Below, piece after piece: positions 32,610-44,324 of a DNA stretch of 64,000 nucleotides. Position 1 is the first letter of the stretch. Each line of letters begins with the position of its first letter. Position numbers and translations under genes: made by a program. This DNA comes from Macrotis lagotis (Eukaryota > Chordata > Mammalia > Peramelemorphia > Peramelidae): positions 200,767,050 to 200,831,049 of the forward strand of contig NC_133662.1 in NCBI RefSeq assembly GCF_037893015.1, given 5' to 3'. The notes under the pieces are model-generated. The model saw only the letters and a list, made by a program, of their open reading frames with translations. It was not told the DNA's origin and searched no databases.

Positions 32610-34025
32610 CCTCCCTGAGAGCCAGTGTGACTTCAGAACAAGTTGAGGAACAGTCAATAGCTCAACAACTCCACAAAAAATGACAGGAGCAGAACAGAGA
32701 TCTGTATACAACGTTTGTAGATCTGACCAAGGCCTTTGATACTATCAGTCATGAGGATTTATGGAAAATTATGTTAAAATTTGGTTGCCTGGAGTTCATC
32801 GGTATCAGTTTCATGCATGCCCAGGTTCTGGAGTGGACAATGCTCTCAAGATTTTCTGGTCACCATTGAAATGAAACAAGTTTGTGTCCTTGCCCCCATG
32901 CTTTTTGCATGATGTTTTCAGCCATGATATCAATTGTCATTACTGAGGATGAATTTATCCTCAAGGTCAGCTACTGCACTAATGACAAATTCTTCAACTT
33001 GAAAAGACTATATAAGCCAAGACCAAAGTGGAGGGAGTGTTAGATTCATGATCTTCTCTTTGTATATGATGGTCTTCTCAGTGCATCCTCTGAAACTGAG
33101 ATGCCACAAAGTATGGATTGATTCTCTGCTGCTTGTGCTAATTTTTATCTAACAGTATACACCCAAGGAAACACAGGTGATTGACCAGCCAGCATCACAC
33201 CATCCCTATGTGGAACCATTAGTTACAGCAAAAGAAGTTTTGAATACTATGGACAAGTTCACTTACCTTGACATTGTCCTTTCCAGGGTGGTACACATTG
33301 ACAATGAGGTTGATACATGCATTGCCAGAGCTAGCTCAGTATTTGAGAGACTCCAAAAGAAAGTGTGGAAGAGAAAAGGTATTAGACCAACTACCAAGCT
33401 GAAGATCCATGAACTGTTGTGCTGAAACCTGGACAGTCAACCAGCACCATGTCAGGAAACTGAATCACTTCTATTTAAATTGTCTTAGAAAGATTCTGTA
33501 GATCACCTGGCAGGAGAAGACGCCAAACACTGAGGTCCTTTCTCAAGCTAAATTGCCTAGCTTTCCAACATTGCTACAGAGAGTGCAACTGCATTGGACT
33601 GATTGTGTTGTTAGAATGCCAGAAGTATGGTTACCCAAAAAGACTATTTTACTGAGAGCTCTCACAGGCAAGTGCCCACAAGGGCGTCAGAAGAAGCGAT
33701 AATGGGACACTCTGAATGTCCCTCTAAAGAACTTTAGAATTTATTGTACAGCTTGGGAGACACTGGCCCAGGAACAACCAGTGTGGCGTGCTCTCATCAA
33801 TGAGAGTGCTGCACTCTATGAGAAGGGCAGAATTGAATCAGCTCAAAGGAAACATGACATACATAAGTTTAGAATACCCACCCCAGGTGTTTACATGGAC
33901 TATTTGTGCTCAACCTGTGGTAGAGCATTCTGAACTCTTATTGGTCTGATCAGTCGTAGTAGGATACACTGTAATTTGTCTCAAACATGGTCTTTGATAA
34001 TGAAGGACAGGGACCAACCAACATG
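32610..34025 (+). mobile_element. RTE-clade LINE fossil, second copy
   Basis: Starts further 5' than the copy at 26.6 kb: a FVDLTKAFDTISHEDLWKI palm segment is readable near 32,716-32,772. KFTYLDIVLSRVVHIDNEV and CIARASSVFERLQKK follow at 33,260-33,360. The 3' end TCTTTGATAATGAAGGACAG matches both the other copy and the long SINEs. Several stops and shifts are present. Confidence 0.75.
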
Positions 34026-34056
34026 AAACTTGTTCTGTTTATCTGTTAACAAAAAT

Positions 34057-34058
<2 letters not shown>

Positions 34059-34096
<38 letters not shown>
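34059..34096 (+). repeat. (GT)n microsatellite
   Basis: About 19 uninterrupted TG units directly after the RTE 3' flank. Confidence 0.9.
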
Positions 34097-34098
<2 letters not shown>

Positions 34099-34409
34099 AA
34101 TAAGTAATTTTCTTTGCAGTTATATTAATTTGATACTAAGTTATGTAATTATTAAAAGTATCAGATGAGAAATGGGTTAGGTAGTTCCTTTGTTAGGATT
34201 TATGGGAAAAGATGAACAAGAATTGCTTAAAATAAGATGGCATTGTTGGATTATTGTTTGTATTCCAAAACTGAGGTGTCAGGTTGATATTTGATCAGGT
34301 TTATTTTTTGGGTTCCAGTCCAGTATGTTACTGTGAACTTGGAAGAGTTGAACTTGTTGTACCTTGTGTCATTTAATAGTCAGATGTTACAAATAGAGTT
34401 TTAAACTAC

Positions 34410-34650
34410 TTAAAACATGAAGCATCCCTTATGAGAGGGCTTTCCTGATTGTCATAGTTGTTAGTGAACTCTGCAAATTATTTTGCATATATTTCACATT
34501 TATTGGTATACAAGGTGGTTTTTCCTCAGAATTTTAGACATACTGAAGGTAGGGACAGTTTCATATTTTGTCTTTGTATTCCTTTATTTAAAATAAGGTC
34601 TGTTTTACAACATTCACTCAACTGATAGATACCTGTTGAGTGAATGAATT
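34410..34650 (+). repeat. L2-like 3' fragment
   Basis: Worn phrases: GGTAGGGACAGTTTCATATT, TTTGTCTTTGTATTCC and CTGTTGAGTGAATGAAT. Confidence 0.5.
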
Positions 34651-34969
34651 TGAGCATTGGTGACCAGAAACTGTACTAACTCCTGCCCTTTAGGATAAAT
34701 AATTCTTTTTGACTTTCAATATGTAATTATATTTTATATTCATTTTAGGTTTTTAAAATTATAATAGTGAATTGAGTCTCAATTGGATGGGACCACTTAG
34801 TTTATCTAGTCCAGTCTCTATCTGAATAAGAAGCTGGTCTGTATTGTCTCCAGTATATCTACTTCCTGTGAAAGCTTTTCCTTCATCTATTTTTTTTTTT
34901 ACATTGGATTTAAGAGTCACAGATTTTTATAAAACTGAAAGACAAATATTTGTTGAGCAAATTTAGTAC

Positions 34970-35435
34970 AGTCCTTTAATTCTATGAGTAAGGAAACTGA
35001 GTTCTAGAGAGGATAAGTGATTTTCCCAAGGTCATGTTGCTAATAAAGAGTAGCAATACTCTCTTTAATTCATTTCCACAATCACTTATTTGTGAGGGAA
35101 CTACAAAAATGAGTAATATAGTTTATAGCCAAAGGAGCATATAATACAGTTCTTTATTTCATTTTTTTCCTCTTTCAAGTAAAAGCCTGATAAATATTTT
35201 TGAAGCAAGTCATAAGAATAGGGACTATTTGGTTTGATTAATTCTCTTGAATGAGGAAGTTCACTCTACCACTGCAACTTGCAATCATCTTTGCTACTTA
35301 GTCTTTTGGAATTTTCTAGACTGCATGTGACTTGTCCAGAGTCACATAGTTATCTTTGCCAGAGGTGGGACTTGAACCTGGATTTTCCTAGCTTTGAGGC
35401 CACCCTATCCAATGTGCCATGCTGTTTCTCAAAAT
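34970..35435 (-). repeat. Two adjacent MIR-like fragments, reverse
   Basis: The first (34,970-35,075) has AAGGAAACTGAGTTCTAGAG and TTCCCAAGGTCATG. The second (35,325-35,435) has GTGACTTGTCCAGAGTCACA and GGGACTTGAACCTGG. They may be parts of separate insertions. Confidence 0.6.
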
Positions 35436-35820
35436 AAATCATTTAGAGAAATTTCACCTGCTTCTATCATTGGGAAAGTTATTTAAACTCCCTGCAAACC
35501 TAGTATATCTGTCTTTAGTTATTTGGACAAACTGAGACGGTATATATGAAAATGCTATGAGGTTTTCAAATTGAAGTCCTCTGTAGGGCATAGATGATGA
35601 TGCATGATTCTGTTCTGTAATTATATTCTGAATGATATTCCCCAGTCCTCTCTTAATGAGATTAGAATGTCATATTAAAAAAGTGGTAAAAAATATTTAA
35701 TAGAATCCAATCCTGTATTTTCAGTGTCTTCCTTATTTACCTAGCAGTACAATAACTATACCAAATATCAGGTAAATCTTATGCTTTGAGCTCATCTAAA
35801 GTGTTAAAAGTAATTGTGGG

Positions 35821-35970
35821 GAGGGGCAGCTAGGTGGCGTAATGGATAGAGCACTGGCCCTGGAGTCAAGAGAACCAGAGTTCAAATCTGCCTTAGACTT
35901 AATAATTACCTAGCTGTGTGACCTTGGGCAAGTCACTTAGCCCAATTGCCTGTCAAAAACAAAAAAAAAT
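35821..35970 (+). repeat. Short tRNA-type SINE
   Basis: Complete copy starting GAGGGGCAGCTAGGTGGCGT, flanked by TAATTG(T/A)GGG at 35,811-35,820 and 35,971-35,980. Confidence 0.9.
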
Positions 35971-36029
35971 TAATTGAGGGCTCCAGGGCCAAGGTTCTTA
36001 GATTTAAAAGGTTGCCTCATAACTTCTTA

Positions 36030-36142
36030 GAAGTGGGGGAACGCAGGTCATCAACGACAGGCAAAAGTGCGAGGTGAAAATTAAAACCCAGAGGGCCACA
36101 TTGTATCGCACTGCAGGCCATATTTTGGATGCCCTGTTCTAG
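36030..36142. repeat. Possible hAT-type DNA transposon remnant
   Basis: AAGTGGGGGAACGCAGGTCA to the terminal ATTTTGGATGCCCTGTTCTA. The end resembles the CAGGG-type termini of hAT/MER elements in other mammals. Recognition is by general resemblance only. Confidence 0.3.
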
Positions 36143-36149
36143 GGTAACT

Positions 36150-36685
36150 AATTTATGTAGAGCAACACTTTGGAAAACAGATTGGTTCTTCAGGGTTGTA
36201 AAACTTTTAAATGTTTAGATTGCATTTATAAATGAATTTTATATGAAAGCCATGACATTGTGTAATTTTTTGGTTTGGGGGTTTTTGGTTATCACCCAAA
36301 TAAATGGACAACTTTACTCCCTCAGAGAAGTGAGCTGTATATGCCATGGCCCATCCCACACTGCTGATGTGGTAACCTATAGACCTTGGAAGACTGTGTC
36401 TATGGGAAAATCTTGTTATGCTTATTTGCCATGTTATTTAGTTATGTTCTTGTTTTCTTATTGGAAATGCTCTCTGCTTGGTAAAAGAAACACTCTGGTG
36501 TGAGCTTCTGAAGTGTATGGTATTAAATAGATATTATTCTTCACCAATAGTTGACTTCAAAGCTGGTTTAGTGTTCAAGGGTAGTCCAGTTGCTACCTCC
36601 ATTTTAATGGTTCTTTAAGATTTATGAAGCCCTTACAAAAAAAACTAGTAAGTTAGGTTGTATAATATTATTAGCTGTATAGTTT
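36150..36685. other. Intron 1 DNA, nothing firm
   Basis: An 86-codon open frame begins at 36,243, but it has no recognisable family or splice context, so I do not call it. Confidence 0.4.
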
Positions 36686-36689
36686 TATT

Positions 36690-36912
36690 AGGTTTAGTGG
36701 ACAGAGTACTGAGTCTGGAGTTAGGAAGACTCAGATTCCTAAGTTCAAATCTGCCCTCAGACACTAGCTATGTGACCATGGGCAAGTGACTTAATGCTTT
36801 TTGCCTCAGTTTCCTCATCTGTAAAATGAGCTGGAGGAGGAAGTGGTAAGCCACTCCAGTATTTCTGCCAAGAAAACTGAAATAGCCACTACTGAAAAAC
36901 ATAAATTACAAA
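36690..36912 (+). repeat. THER-like CORE-SINE
   Basis: A tRNA-like head is followed by the CORE-type stretch CTCATCTGTAAAATGAGCTG and then AAGCCACTCCAGTATTTCTG and CCAAGAAAACTG. The tail is shortened compared with the copy at 63,665. Confidence 0.8.
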
Positions 36913-36914
36913 AA

Positions 36915-39055
36915 AATAATATTTCTCTTCTACGGACAAAAAATAGGATGAGAAAACCTAAGTGATTCAGTCACATAGCTACTAATAATTAGAGCTAGAT
37001 TCCACACCAGGTATTTTTTTTTTAACCAGGTATTGTCACTCTAAATTCAGTGCTCTTTACGCTACAGCACAGCTGGTTCAAGGAGAATAAGATTTTGGTC
37101 ATTTTTAGTTACTTAAGTAATAATGCAGCAAAAGTGTTTCTAGTTTGAAAGAAGATGTTGAAAAGCACTTCTATATTTTCTTCTCTGCAGTGACATTATG
37201 GAAATAATTTTCTTTTGTAGAAGGCATTAGCAATGTGATCATAATACCTTTCATAGTTCTGGTCTCTCAAAATTGGAATATTAAAATACCATACCCATTT
37301 CCCACGGAGAGGAGGTACCTATAATTTGATTACCTTCACCTGATTGTAGAAAAACTGCTACCTTTGAAAGAACAAGTTACTGATTGACAGCACAGGTTAG
37401 ATAAGTGGATCCTGGTAATGTTTTCTTAGGCAAACAGACACCTGATACTTTTGAGAAGAAAAAGGAAGGAGAAATAAAAGAAAACTGTTTGACATAGGAT
37501 GTATTTAGCAACTAAAATAGGTGGATTGTTTTAGGGTAGCTGTTCAAAAGAGTAGTTAGTAAAGCAGGATTTATTTTCCAGGAACAAGGACTAGAGGAAT
37601 TTAATAGAGGTCAATATGCTGTTCTCATGGTAACTGAATGGGTTTTACTAACTACTAATATCAACTACTTTTATTTATATAAAAATTGATTTGGATTATT
37701 TTTATTTTCTGCATTACTTTTGGAAAGGATTACTCCTCAGTTCAAATATTCTCTTACTGCTAGATATTGGAGATACTTTGTCTACTTTTGTGACATTTAA
37801 TGACAGATATGCAGCATATTTCTGTTAGGAGTCAGGGCATTTGTTTATGATTAATTTCATATCTTAATTTAGCAGCAAAAAGATTACAGTTTCTTTAAAT
37901 TGATAACATTGTGGAGTGAATCATGGAAGATAATCGGATGAAAGTTACAACTGGAAGCAACATTTCTGTATGTATTAACTTTTTCTACTCATTTCATCGA
38001 GAAAACATTTTGGGATTTATATTTTGAGCTGTTTGACAATTCTGGATAAAATATTAACTTTAATTTTGAAGGTGATATTTTTGATGGTTTATGTTGTATG
38101 TATTTTAAAACAAAAATATAAAAATTTATAGTAAATGCAAACTTGATCCTGCTTAAAAATTAGTTTAGTGTTAGTAATTGAGTTTATATTGTTATGTATA
38201 TCTGTGGCAGTTTTAAAGCTGGGGTTTTTTTTCTCTTTAGATCTGGTGGTTTTATCAGGGTAGAGAATTCTTTGTGAGAAAGCTTCCTGCATCAGTGGGA
38301 TAAGTCATCATTCTGCCTAGGTCCCTGAGAAGATAAGTGATTTGCCCAGGGTCATATAATCTGTATGTGTCAGAGATAGGATTTGAACTAGGTGGTTATG
38401 ACTCTGAGGTCTTGTCTTTCCTTTGTTTCTCCTTAACTTCTTGCTATTGCTGATAGATTTTTAAAGTACTCACATAAATTATTTAAAAGAGATAATGCAT
38501 ATTTCAGACTTAAAACTTACATAGATTTCTGCTACTACTCAAAATGAGGTTTCTCAAATAGTTATATTTTTTTAATTTTAGAGCTGAAAGATCAAAGAAA
38601 TTCAATTTTAGATTTTTCAATCTTTAACATTTGGATTTTTAAAGAAATATTTAAAAGGAAGTTGTTTTTAAGAGAAAGTGGAGAACCTTTTGATTTTATA
38701 TATTACAGTATATGATTATCTAGGTATCAACGTTTGAAAGAATGTTTGAGAGATGTAAAGAGATACTGAGATTTTCTCTTCTGAAGAAGACAAAAGTGAC
38801 TTTAGGAACTTGAGTATCTCTTAGAATGGGCAGGGAGATAGCCTCTTTCCTTGTTACCTGCAGTAGTCCAATTAATCCCCCCCCCCCCCACTGGGATTAG
38901 AAGGGATCTCTTCTTTTCTTAAATGAGCTTCAGTGATTTAGTGACAAAATAACTAGACTGGGTCTTTTTCTACAAATACAGATTTCCAAAATTCCTGGGT
39001 GAACAGAAGTCTTTTTTACATGTAAATGGGGAAAAAAAAGATAGTTTTCAACATT
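36915..39055. other. Intron 1 DNA with one MIR remnant
   Basis: A reverse MIR fragment is seen at 38,330-38,410 (GATTTGCCCAGGGTCATATA) and a poly-C run at 38,878-38,890. I recognise nothing else. Confidence 0.45.
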
Positions 39056-39065
39056 CATTTTTTTT

Positions 39066-39153
39066 TCCTGAATTTGCATGTTAGCCTTGTGCAGGGCCAT
39101 GCTAATCTTCTCTGTATTGTTCCAATTTTAGTATTTGCTGCTGAAGCTAGCAC
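39066..39153 (-). pseudogene. U6 snRNA retropseudogene
   Basis: Read on the minus strand it starts GTGCTAGCTTCAGCAGCA and includes AATTGGAACAATACAGAGAA, GATTAGCATGGCCCTG and CATGCAAATTC. It matches U6 with several substitutions, one missing base in the GGCCCC run, and loss of the last ~15 nt. The 3' end joins directly to an A-rich tail (T run at 39,057-39,066), so the copy arose by LINE-mediated retroposition. No proximal promoter was sought in detail; the internal damage argues against function. Confidence 0.88.
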
Positions 39154-39255
39154 CAACATCAATTTTTTTTGTAAGATTTAGATAGAGTTCCATATGTTTC
39201 TACCTCCTTTCTTGACCTTGCCCATCCCCTAATATAGCAAGTAAGTGATCATAGA

Positions 39256-39411
39256 AACTTTTTTTTTCATTTTTGCAAGGCAGTGGGGTTAAGTGACTTG
39301 CCCAAGGCACACAGCAAGGTAATTATTAAGTGTCTGAGACTGGATTTGAACTGAGGTCCTCCTGACTCCAGGACCAGTGCTCTATATCCACTGCACCACC
39401 TAGCTGCCTCC
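39256..39411 (-). repeat. Short tRNA-type SINE, reverse
   Basis: Complete reverse copy ending CACCACCTAGCTGCCTCC. AGA(A/T)ACTTTT-like flanks suggest a worn duplication. Confidence 0.88.
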
Positions 39412-39419
39412 ACTACAGA

Positions 39420-41080
39420 TACTTTTTAATGAAATAAAGAATACTTTGGGGAGAAGATTGAAGGTTAACATGACAAAAAGACCAAGAATGGCAGTAAGAG
39501 CAGAAATTAAAATGAGAATAAAGTAAGACATTAAAGTAGAAATTTAAATTTAGTGTCACTAGTCTGGAAGAAAATTTAAAGATTTTAATATGGGAAAAAA
39601 CCATTTAAGTAATAGAAATATAAAGACATGTTTTACTTTGTTTTTCATAGTTTTTTGCTGTCCACATTCAATGTTGCCAAAGTAGACATTTTTATTTTAC
39701 TTTAGAAATTAAATGAAGACCAGCATATTACTTTGTTGAACCTTACAGATACTTTGGTGACTCCATTTTTTTTTACTTAGCAGCATGGGTACTTCCTCCA
39801 CTGATTCAGATTGAAATTCCTTCAAAACTCTATCTTTGAGATTTTTGTCCATGTTTTCCAACAATTCTCCACAGATGATCTGCTGATCAACCTGGAAGCC
39901 TTCTTTAAATGTCTAATTTATTTAGAGTCACAGTCTACCACCATTCAAGCCATTTGTTCAAGTTGCAGTGATTAGCCCACTTTTTTTCTGTCATTCGTAT
40001 TTTCAGCCAGTGTCTTATTCTAAGTGGAAGTTGTGGATATTATAATATCTTAATAAGCATCTTTGCTGTTTGTCTTATTTTGTTTATTATATTTATATAA
40101 TATTTTATTAATTTTTTGATGATTATGATGCATAATTTGCAACCATATAGTATCACTGAGAGAATTTTTTATGCTAAAAATAAAACTATGGGTGATTTTG
40201 TAGCAGTAATCAGTTTGAGATCACTAAAAGTACTGGATATTTTCTGCAACTCAATCTCTTTCTCTAATTTTTTATTAAACTCAATTTATAGAGTGAATTC
40301 ATATATGAGGGAAGTTACCATTCAAGTATAGGTTGTACTAGGGAAGACTTTTGAGGCCCATTTCCCTCTGAAAATGGATGGGCAATTTGATAAATTGCTT
40401 GTCAAATGACATATCATTATTTATAGATAATATGTTTATATACTGTTTTTTTTATTTGAATGTTTAGACACTTTTATTTAAGAATGAGCTAACCAGTTTC
40501 CCAAATCTCTAGGTCAGCCTCTTTTCCTTTCCCTTCCATGGCACTGGTGGTTTAGCAAGTAAAATTATTCTTTTTAGTATTACTTAGCATAATGGTAGCT
40601 CTCTTAGTATCTTAACTAACCTGTAAGATCTTATAAAAACAGAAATTATGTATTTTTAATATACATTTTAAAATACTCTAAAGGCTTGATAAGGACTATA
40701 TTATAAAATGGTATCTGTTTATCAAAAATGGTCTTTAATTTAGCTTGAGTATTGATGGCAAAAAATGGGAGGAAAAGAGAAGATATACAAATTGGAAAAA
40801 AATGCACCCCGACTTAGGGTTTGACCTTTTGTATTTAAAAAAAAAGTGGAATTACCATGGTTGTAAGTGCATTGTGTCCTCAGGTGTACTTTAGAAAGAC
40901 AAAATTCTTTGAACAGATTTGAAATCAGTATTTGTCATTTTCCAGGAGATTTAGATGACTGTGCCAAAAGTAGTTTTCTGGCACCTAGTTCTCTTTTATA
41001 TTACTCTAACACAGGAAGTATAGGCCCAGATTTTTTTCTGGGATTTTATAAAGCTTCTAGGACTTTTAAAGTGGTATCAT
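39420..41080. other. Intron 1 DNA, nothing recognised
   Basis: AT-rich, with no repeat or exon that I can support. Confidence 0.45.
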
Positions 41081-41084
41081 GGAA

Positions 41085-41235
41085 AGAAACAATATTAGAC
41101 TAGAAAACCCAAGTTCTTGTTCCTTCTTTTCCAGTGACTATCTTTTGACTTTTGTATCAGTTTGTTCATGTGTAAGATGAAAATTCTCTAAGGTTCCTTC
41201 CAGGTCTAAAATTATATAATCCTGTCGTTCTGGGT
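41085..41235 (+). repeat. MIR-like SINE
   Basis: Worn copy ending CTAAGGTTCCTTCCAGGTCT and AAAATTATATAATCCTGTC, the 3' end style also seen at 43,130-43,170. Confidence 0.55.
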
Positions 41236-42044
41236 TAAAGACTCTTTAGCTGATAGAACTTTGAAATATGACTTGAGCCTATATAGAAGTGTTTAGTTCC
41301 ATACCATAAGCCAGTTGACTAGTACAAGAAACATTCAGTATTTACTTTTTCCTCTGTAATATGAACTTTCATTAAGTTCTTTTTTATTGATTCATACTTT
41401 TTCACCAGCATAAAAATATTTACCATTTCCTGCTAGTTCAAGTTGAACAGACAGATGTACTTTTATCCCCAAAGAGTGTTGTAGTGAAAAGAGTTTGGAA
41501 TTTGCAAGTTTTGTTAAATTATCTAATATAGTTTGCTAATATTTAATTTCATACAGCAGTGATGCTCATCCTTTGTCCTCAGAAACATGCTTTAAATTTT
41601 CCAGAGTACACCTGCTCTATACCAGTGGACACAGATTGAAGTTGGGGCTAAGAATTATTTTGGGGGGTGAATATGTTGTGAAATAAACTTTTATATGGAA
41701 TTTACTTGATGTAACTAGTAGAATCAAAGAAGATAAAAAACAGAAAGGTGTTTCAAAAGGTATTTCAAAGGTATTTCAAAAAACAGTAAAACAGGTAGCT
41801 TGTTGTTTAGGCAAAATCTAAGGAAGATTCTGAACCAAAAGGATGAATGAATGAATCCAGTGAGACAGGTTGAAATAGAAGAGACTAAAAATAAACAAGT
41901 TGAGCATCTTTGTTACTATTCTGTGTTGTAGAGGAACCAGAAGCATAGAAAGCTTGGTAACTAGGCAGTGCCAAACATACTGTACTCATTTTTTCATTAG
42001 TTTTTAATGTGTTTTTTATTTTTATGCTTTGTATTTTTGGCTAA

Positions 42045-42338
<294 letters not shown>

Positions 42339-42599
42339 TGATTTATAAATACAGCTTATTTTTATTAGTCTTCACTATTTTGTTATTATGTAGTTCTGTT
42401 ACAGTAGTTTTTTAGTGCCATAAGATTTTTATTTACTTTTTAGTATTTTTAATTTTATTGAGTTCAACTTTTACTAATTCAATTTGTAAATTGCTAATCC
42501 AAGCAATCATTTAAATAAAAAGTTTAGATGAGACTTGGCCCTTCCTTCTCAGAGCTTATAGTCCAATGGATATATAAGATATTCAGAAAAAAACCATTA

Positions 42600-42720
42600 T
42601 CTTGTTAGATTCTAAGTCCCTTAAAGGCAGGTGATTATATTATCTAAAATATATCTTTACCTCAGCACTAAGCATAGTGTTCTTCATAAATAAAGACTTA
42701 TGAATGTTTTTTATTTTATG
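42600..42720 (+). repeat. L2-like 3' fragment
   Basis: AGTCCCTTAAAGGCAGG followed by GCACTAAGCATAGTG and TAAATAAAGACTTATGAAT, a short worn match to a LINE2-type 3' end. Confidence 0.45.
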
Positions 42721-42954
42721 TGAAATTGTTCATGATGAATATATAAGAGACAGAAATGAGATTCTTTGTTAATATTACAAAGTGGAAGGCTCACAAAGGA
42801 TTTTCTGGAAGAGGTGGCATTTGAGTTGGACTTTAAAGGATGGGTGGAAATTCAGTGTAGCCTATTGGGATAGGATTGGGGAGATAAAGAGACAGCCATG
42901 ACACAGGAAAGAGCAGGGTAAAAGCCATGAAAATGAAGCATTTGATTTATGAGA

Positions 42955-43175
42955 CAGATGGCTGGTGTACTGGATAAAGTACTAGACTTGGAGTCAGAAA
43001 GACCTAGGTTTGTATCCTACATCAGACACTTATTTGTACTCTGATCTTGGGCAAGTCACTTAACTTCTCTGGGCTTCAGTTTCCTCAACTGCAAAATGAG
43101 TATGTTAGACTCAGTGACCTTTATTTAAGACCTTTTCTAGCTTTAAATTTATGATCCTGTGATCCTTGAAAAAGA
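42955..43175 (+). repeat. MIR-like tRNA SINE
   Basis: Complete from GGCTGGTGTACTGGATAAAG through GGGCAAGTCACTTAACTTCT and CTCAACTGCAAAATGAG to the end ATTTATGATCCTGTGATC. Confidence 0.75.
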
Positions 43176-43369
43176 ACTGCATGGGGAATAGTCCAGTTTA
43201 GCTGGAGTATAGTGTATACCAATAAAAGTAGTTTGAGATAAGGTTGGAAAGATCAGACTTGGTACAAGATTGGGAAAACCTTGGTATAGGCAAAGGAGTT
43301 TTAATTCTACTCAGAATCATTAAAAACATAGTAAGACTTTGAGTCAAAGTCTAGGTAGTAAATGGTATA

Positions 43370-43520
43370 CTGGGTAAACACAGTTTTGGAGTCAAGATGC
43401 ATAGATGAGTCAGTCTTCTGTAATCTTGAATTCCCACATTTGTCACTATGTGTGTCCTTGGGTAAATCACTTAACTTCTGAACAATTCTATTTCCTCGGA
43501 AATAAAATTTACATAATGCT
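43370..43520 (+). repeat. MIR-like SINE
   Basis: Worn copy with TTGGAGTCAAGATGCATAG and CCTTGGGTAAATCACTTAAC. Confidence 0.6.
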
Positions 43521-43570
43521 ATATGGCTTACTACTTGCTCACAAAGTTGTTGTAAGAAAAGAATTTAAAG

Positions 43571-43707
43571 GGTGGCTAGGTGGCGCAGTGGATAGAGTAC
43601 CAGCCTTGGAGTCAGGAGGACCTGAGTTCAAATGTGGCCTCAGACACTTAATAATTACCTAGCTGACTCCAGGGCCCGTGCTCTATCCACTGCTCCACCT
43701 AGATGCC
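43571..43707 (+). repeat. Foldback SINE: sense head joined to antisense head
   Basis: Positions 43,571-43,664 are the first ~94 bp of a short SINE in sense orientation. At CCTAGCT|GACTCC it switches to the antisense head (43,665-43,707). The last 43 nt can pair with the first 43 nt (43,571-43,613), leaving a 51-nt loop. No SINE tail is present. Confidence 0.9.
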
Positions 43708-44209
43708 ACTCCTGGTATTTCTTTTAAATCCTCATGGGATTACATGGTATTTGGGATTGCAGTCCTTGAGTTCCATCATTTGTGCCTGAAAGGGACTAGT
43801 AGCTTAAGATCCCATGGAAGCAAAGCATAGCTTCTTAAGTATTTTTTTTTAATGTGTTAGGTCCTTAGCTCAAGAAAGTTAATTGTTTTCTTCAAGTCTA
43901 TTGAGTCTATCTTTGGTTTTTTAAAGGATTTATGTATCCACGTAACTTATTCACTTATGAGGTTCTTGGGGCAAATTCCATATTTCTTTGGGTAAGAACA
44001 AATGGATTCCAGGCAAATTAGTGATTCAATTTCTGTTAGTATTTACTTTCAAAATAAGGGCTGTAGGGCATTTACATTGCCTTATAAGGGTATTTTTTGG
44101 GGGATAGGATCTGTAATTTCATGACCATAGTGAACTCCTAGGGAGGAAATTTTCTTAACCAAGTAGATTGATACCTCCTCATCCAATTATAGTCTTGGAA
44201 AGTTGCCTG

Positions 44210-44320
44210 ATATTATTGAGAGAGTGATTTGTCCAGGATCACTCTGCCTGTAAGCCTGGCCTTGAGCAGAGCTCTTAGTGCCCGTCAGGTTAGTATACCA
44301 TCCACTGTTCCATACCATCT
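44210..44320 (-). repeat. MIR-like fragment, reverse
   Basis: TGATTTGTCCAGGATCACTC and GTATACCATCCACTG remain. The rest is worn. Confidence 0.45.
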
Positions 44321-44324
44321 TTGC

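Noticed and set aside
36243..36503. 86-codon open frame as a possible alternative exon
   Set aside because: There is no recognisable family and no convincing splice sites around it. Its length is within chance for AT-rich DNA of this size.
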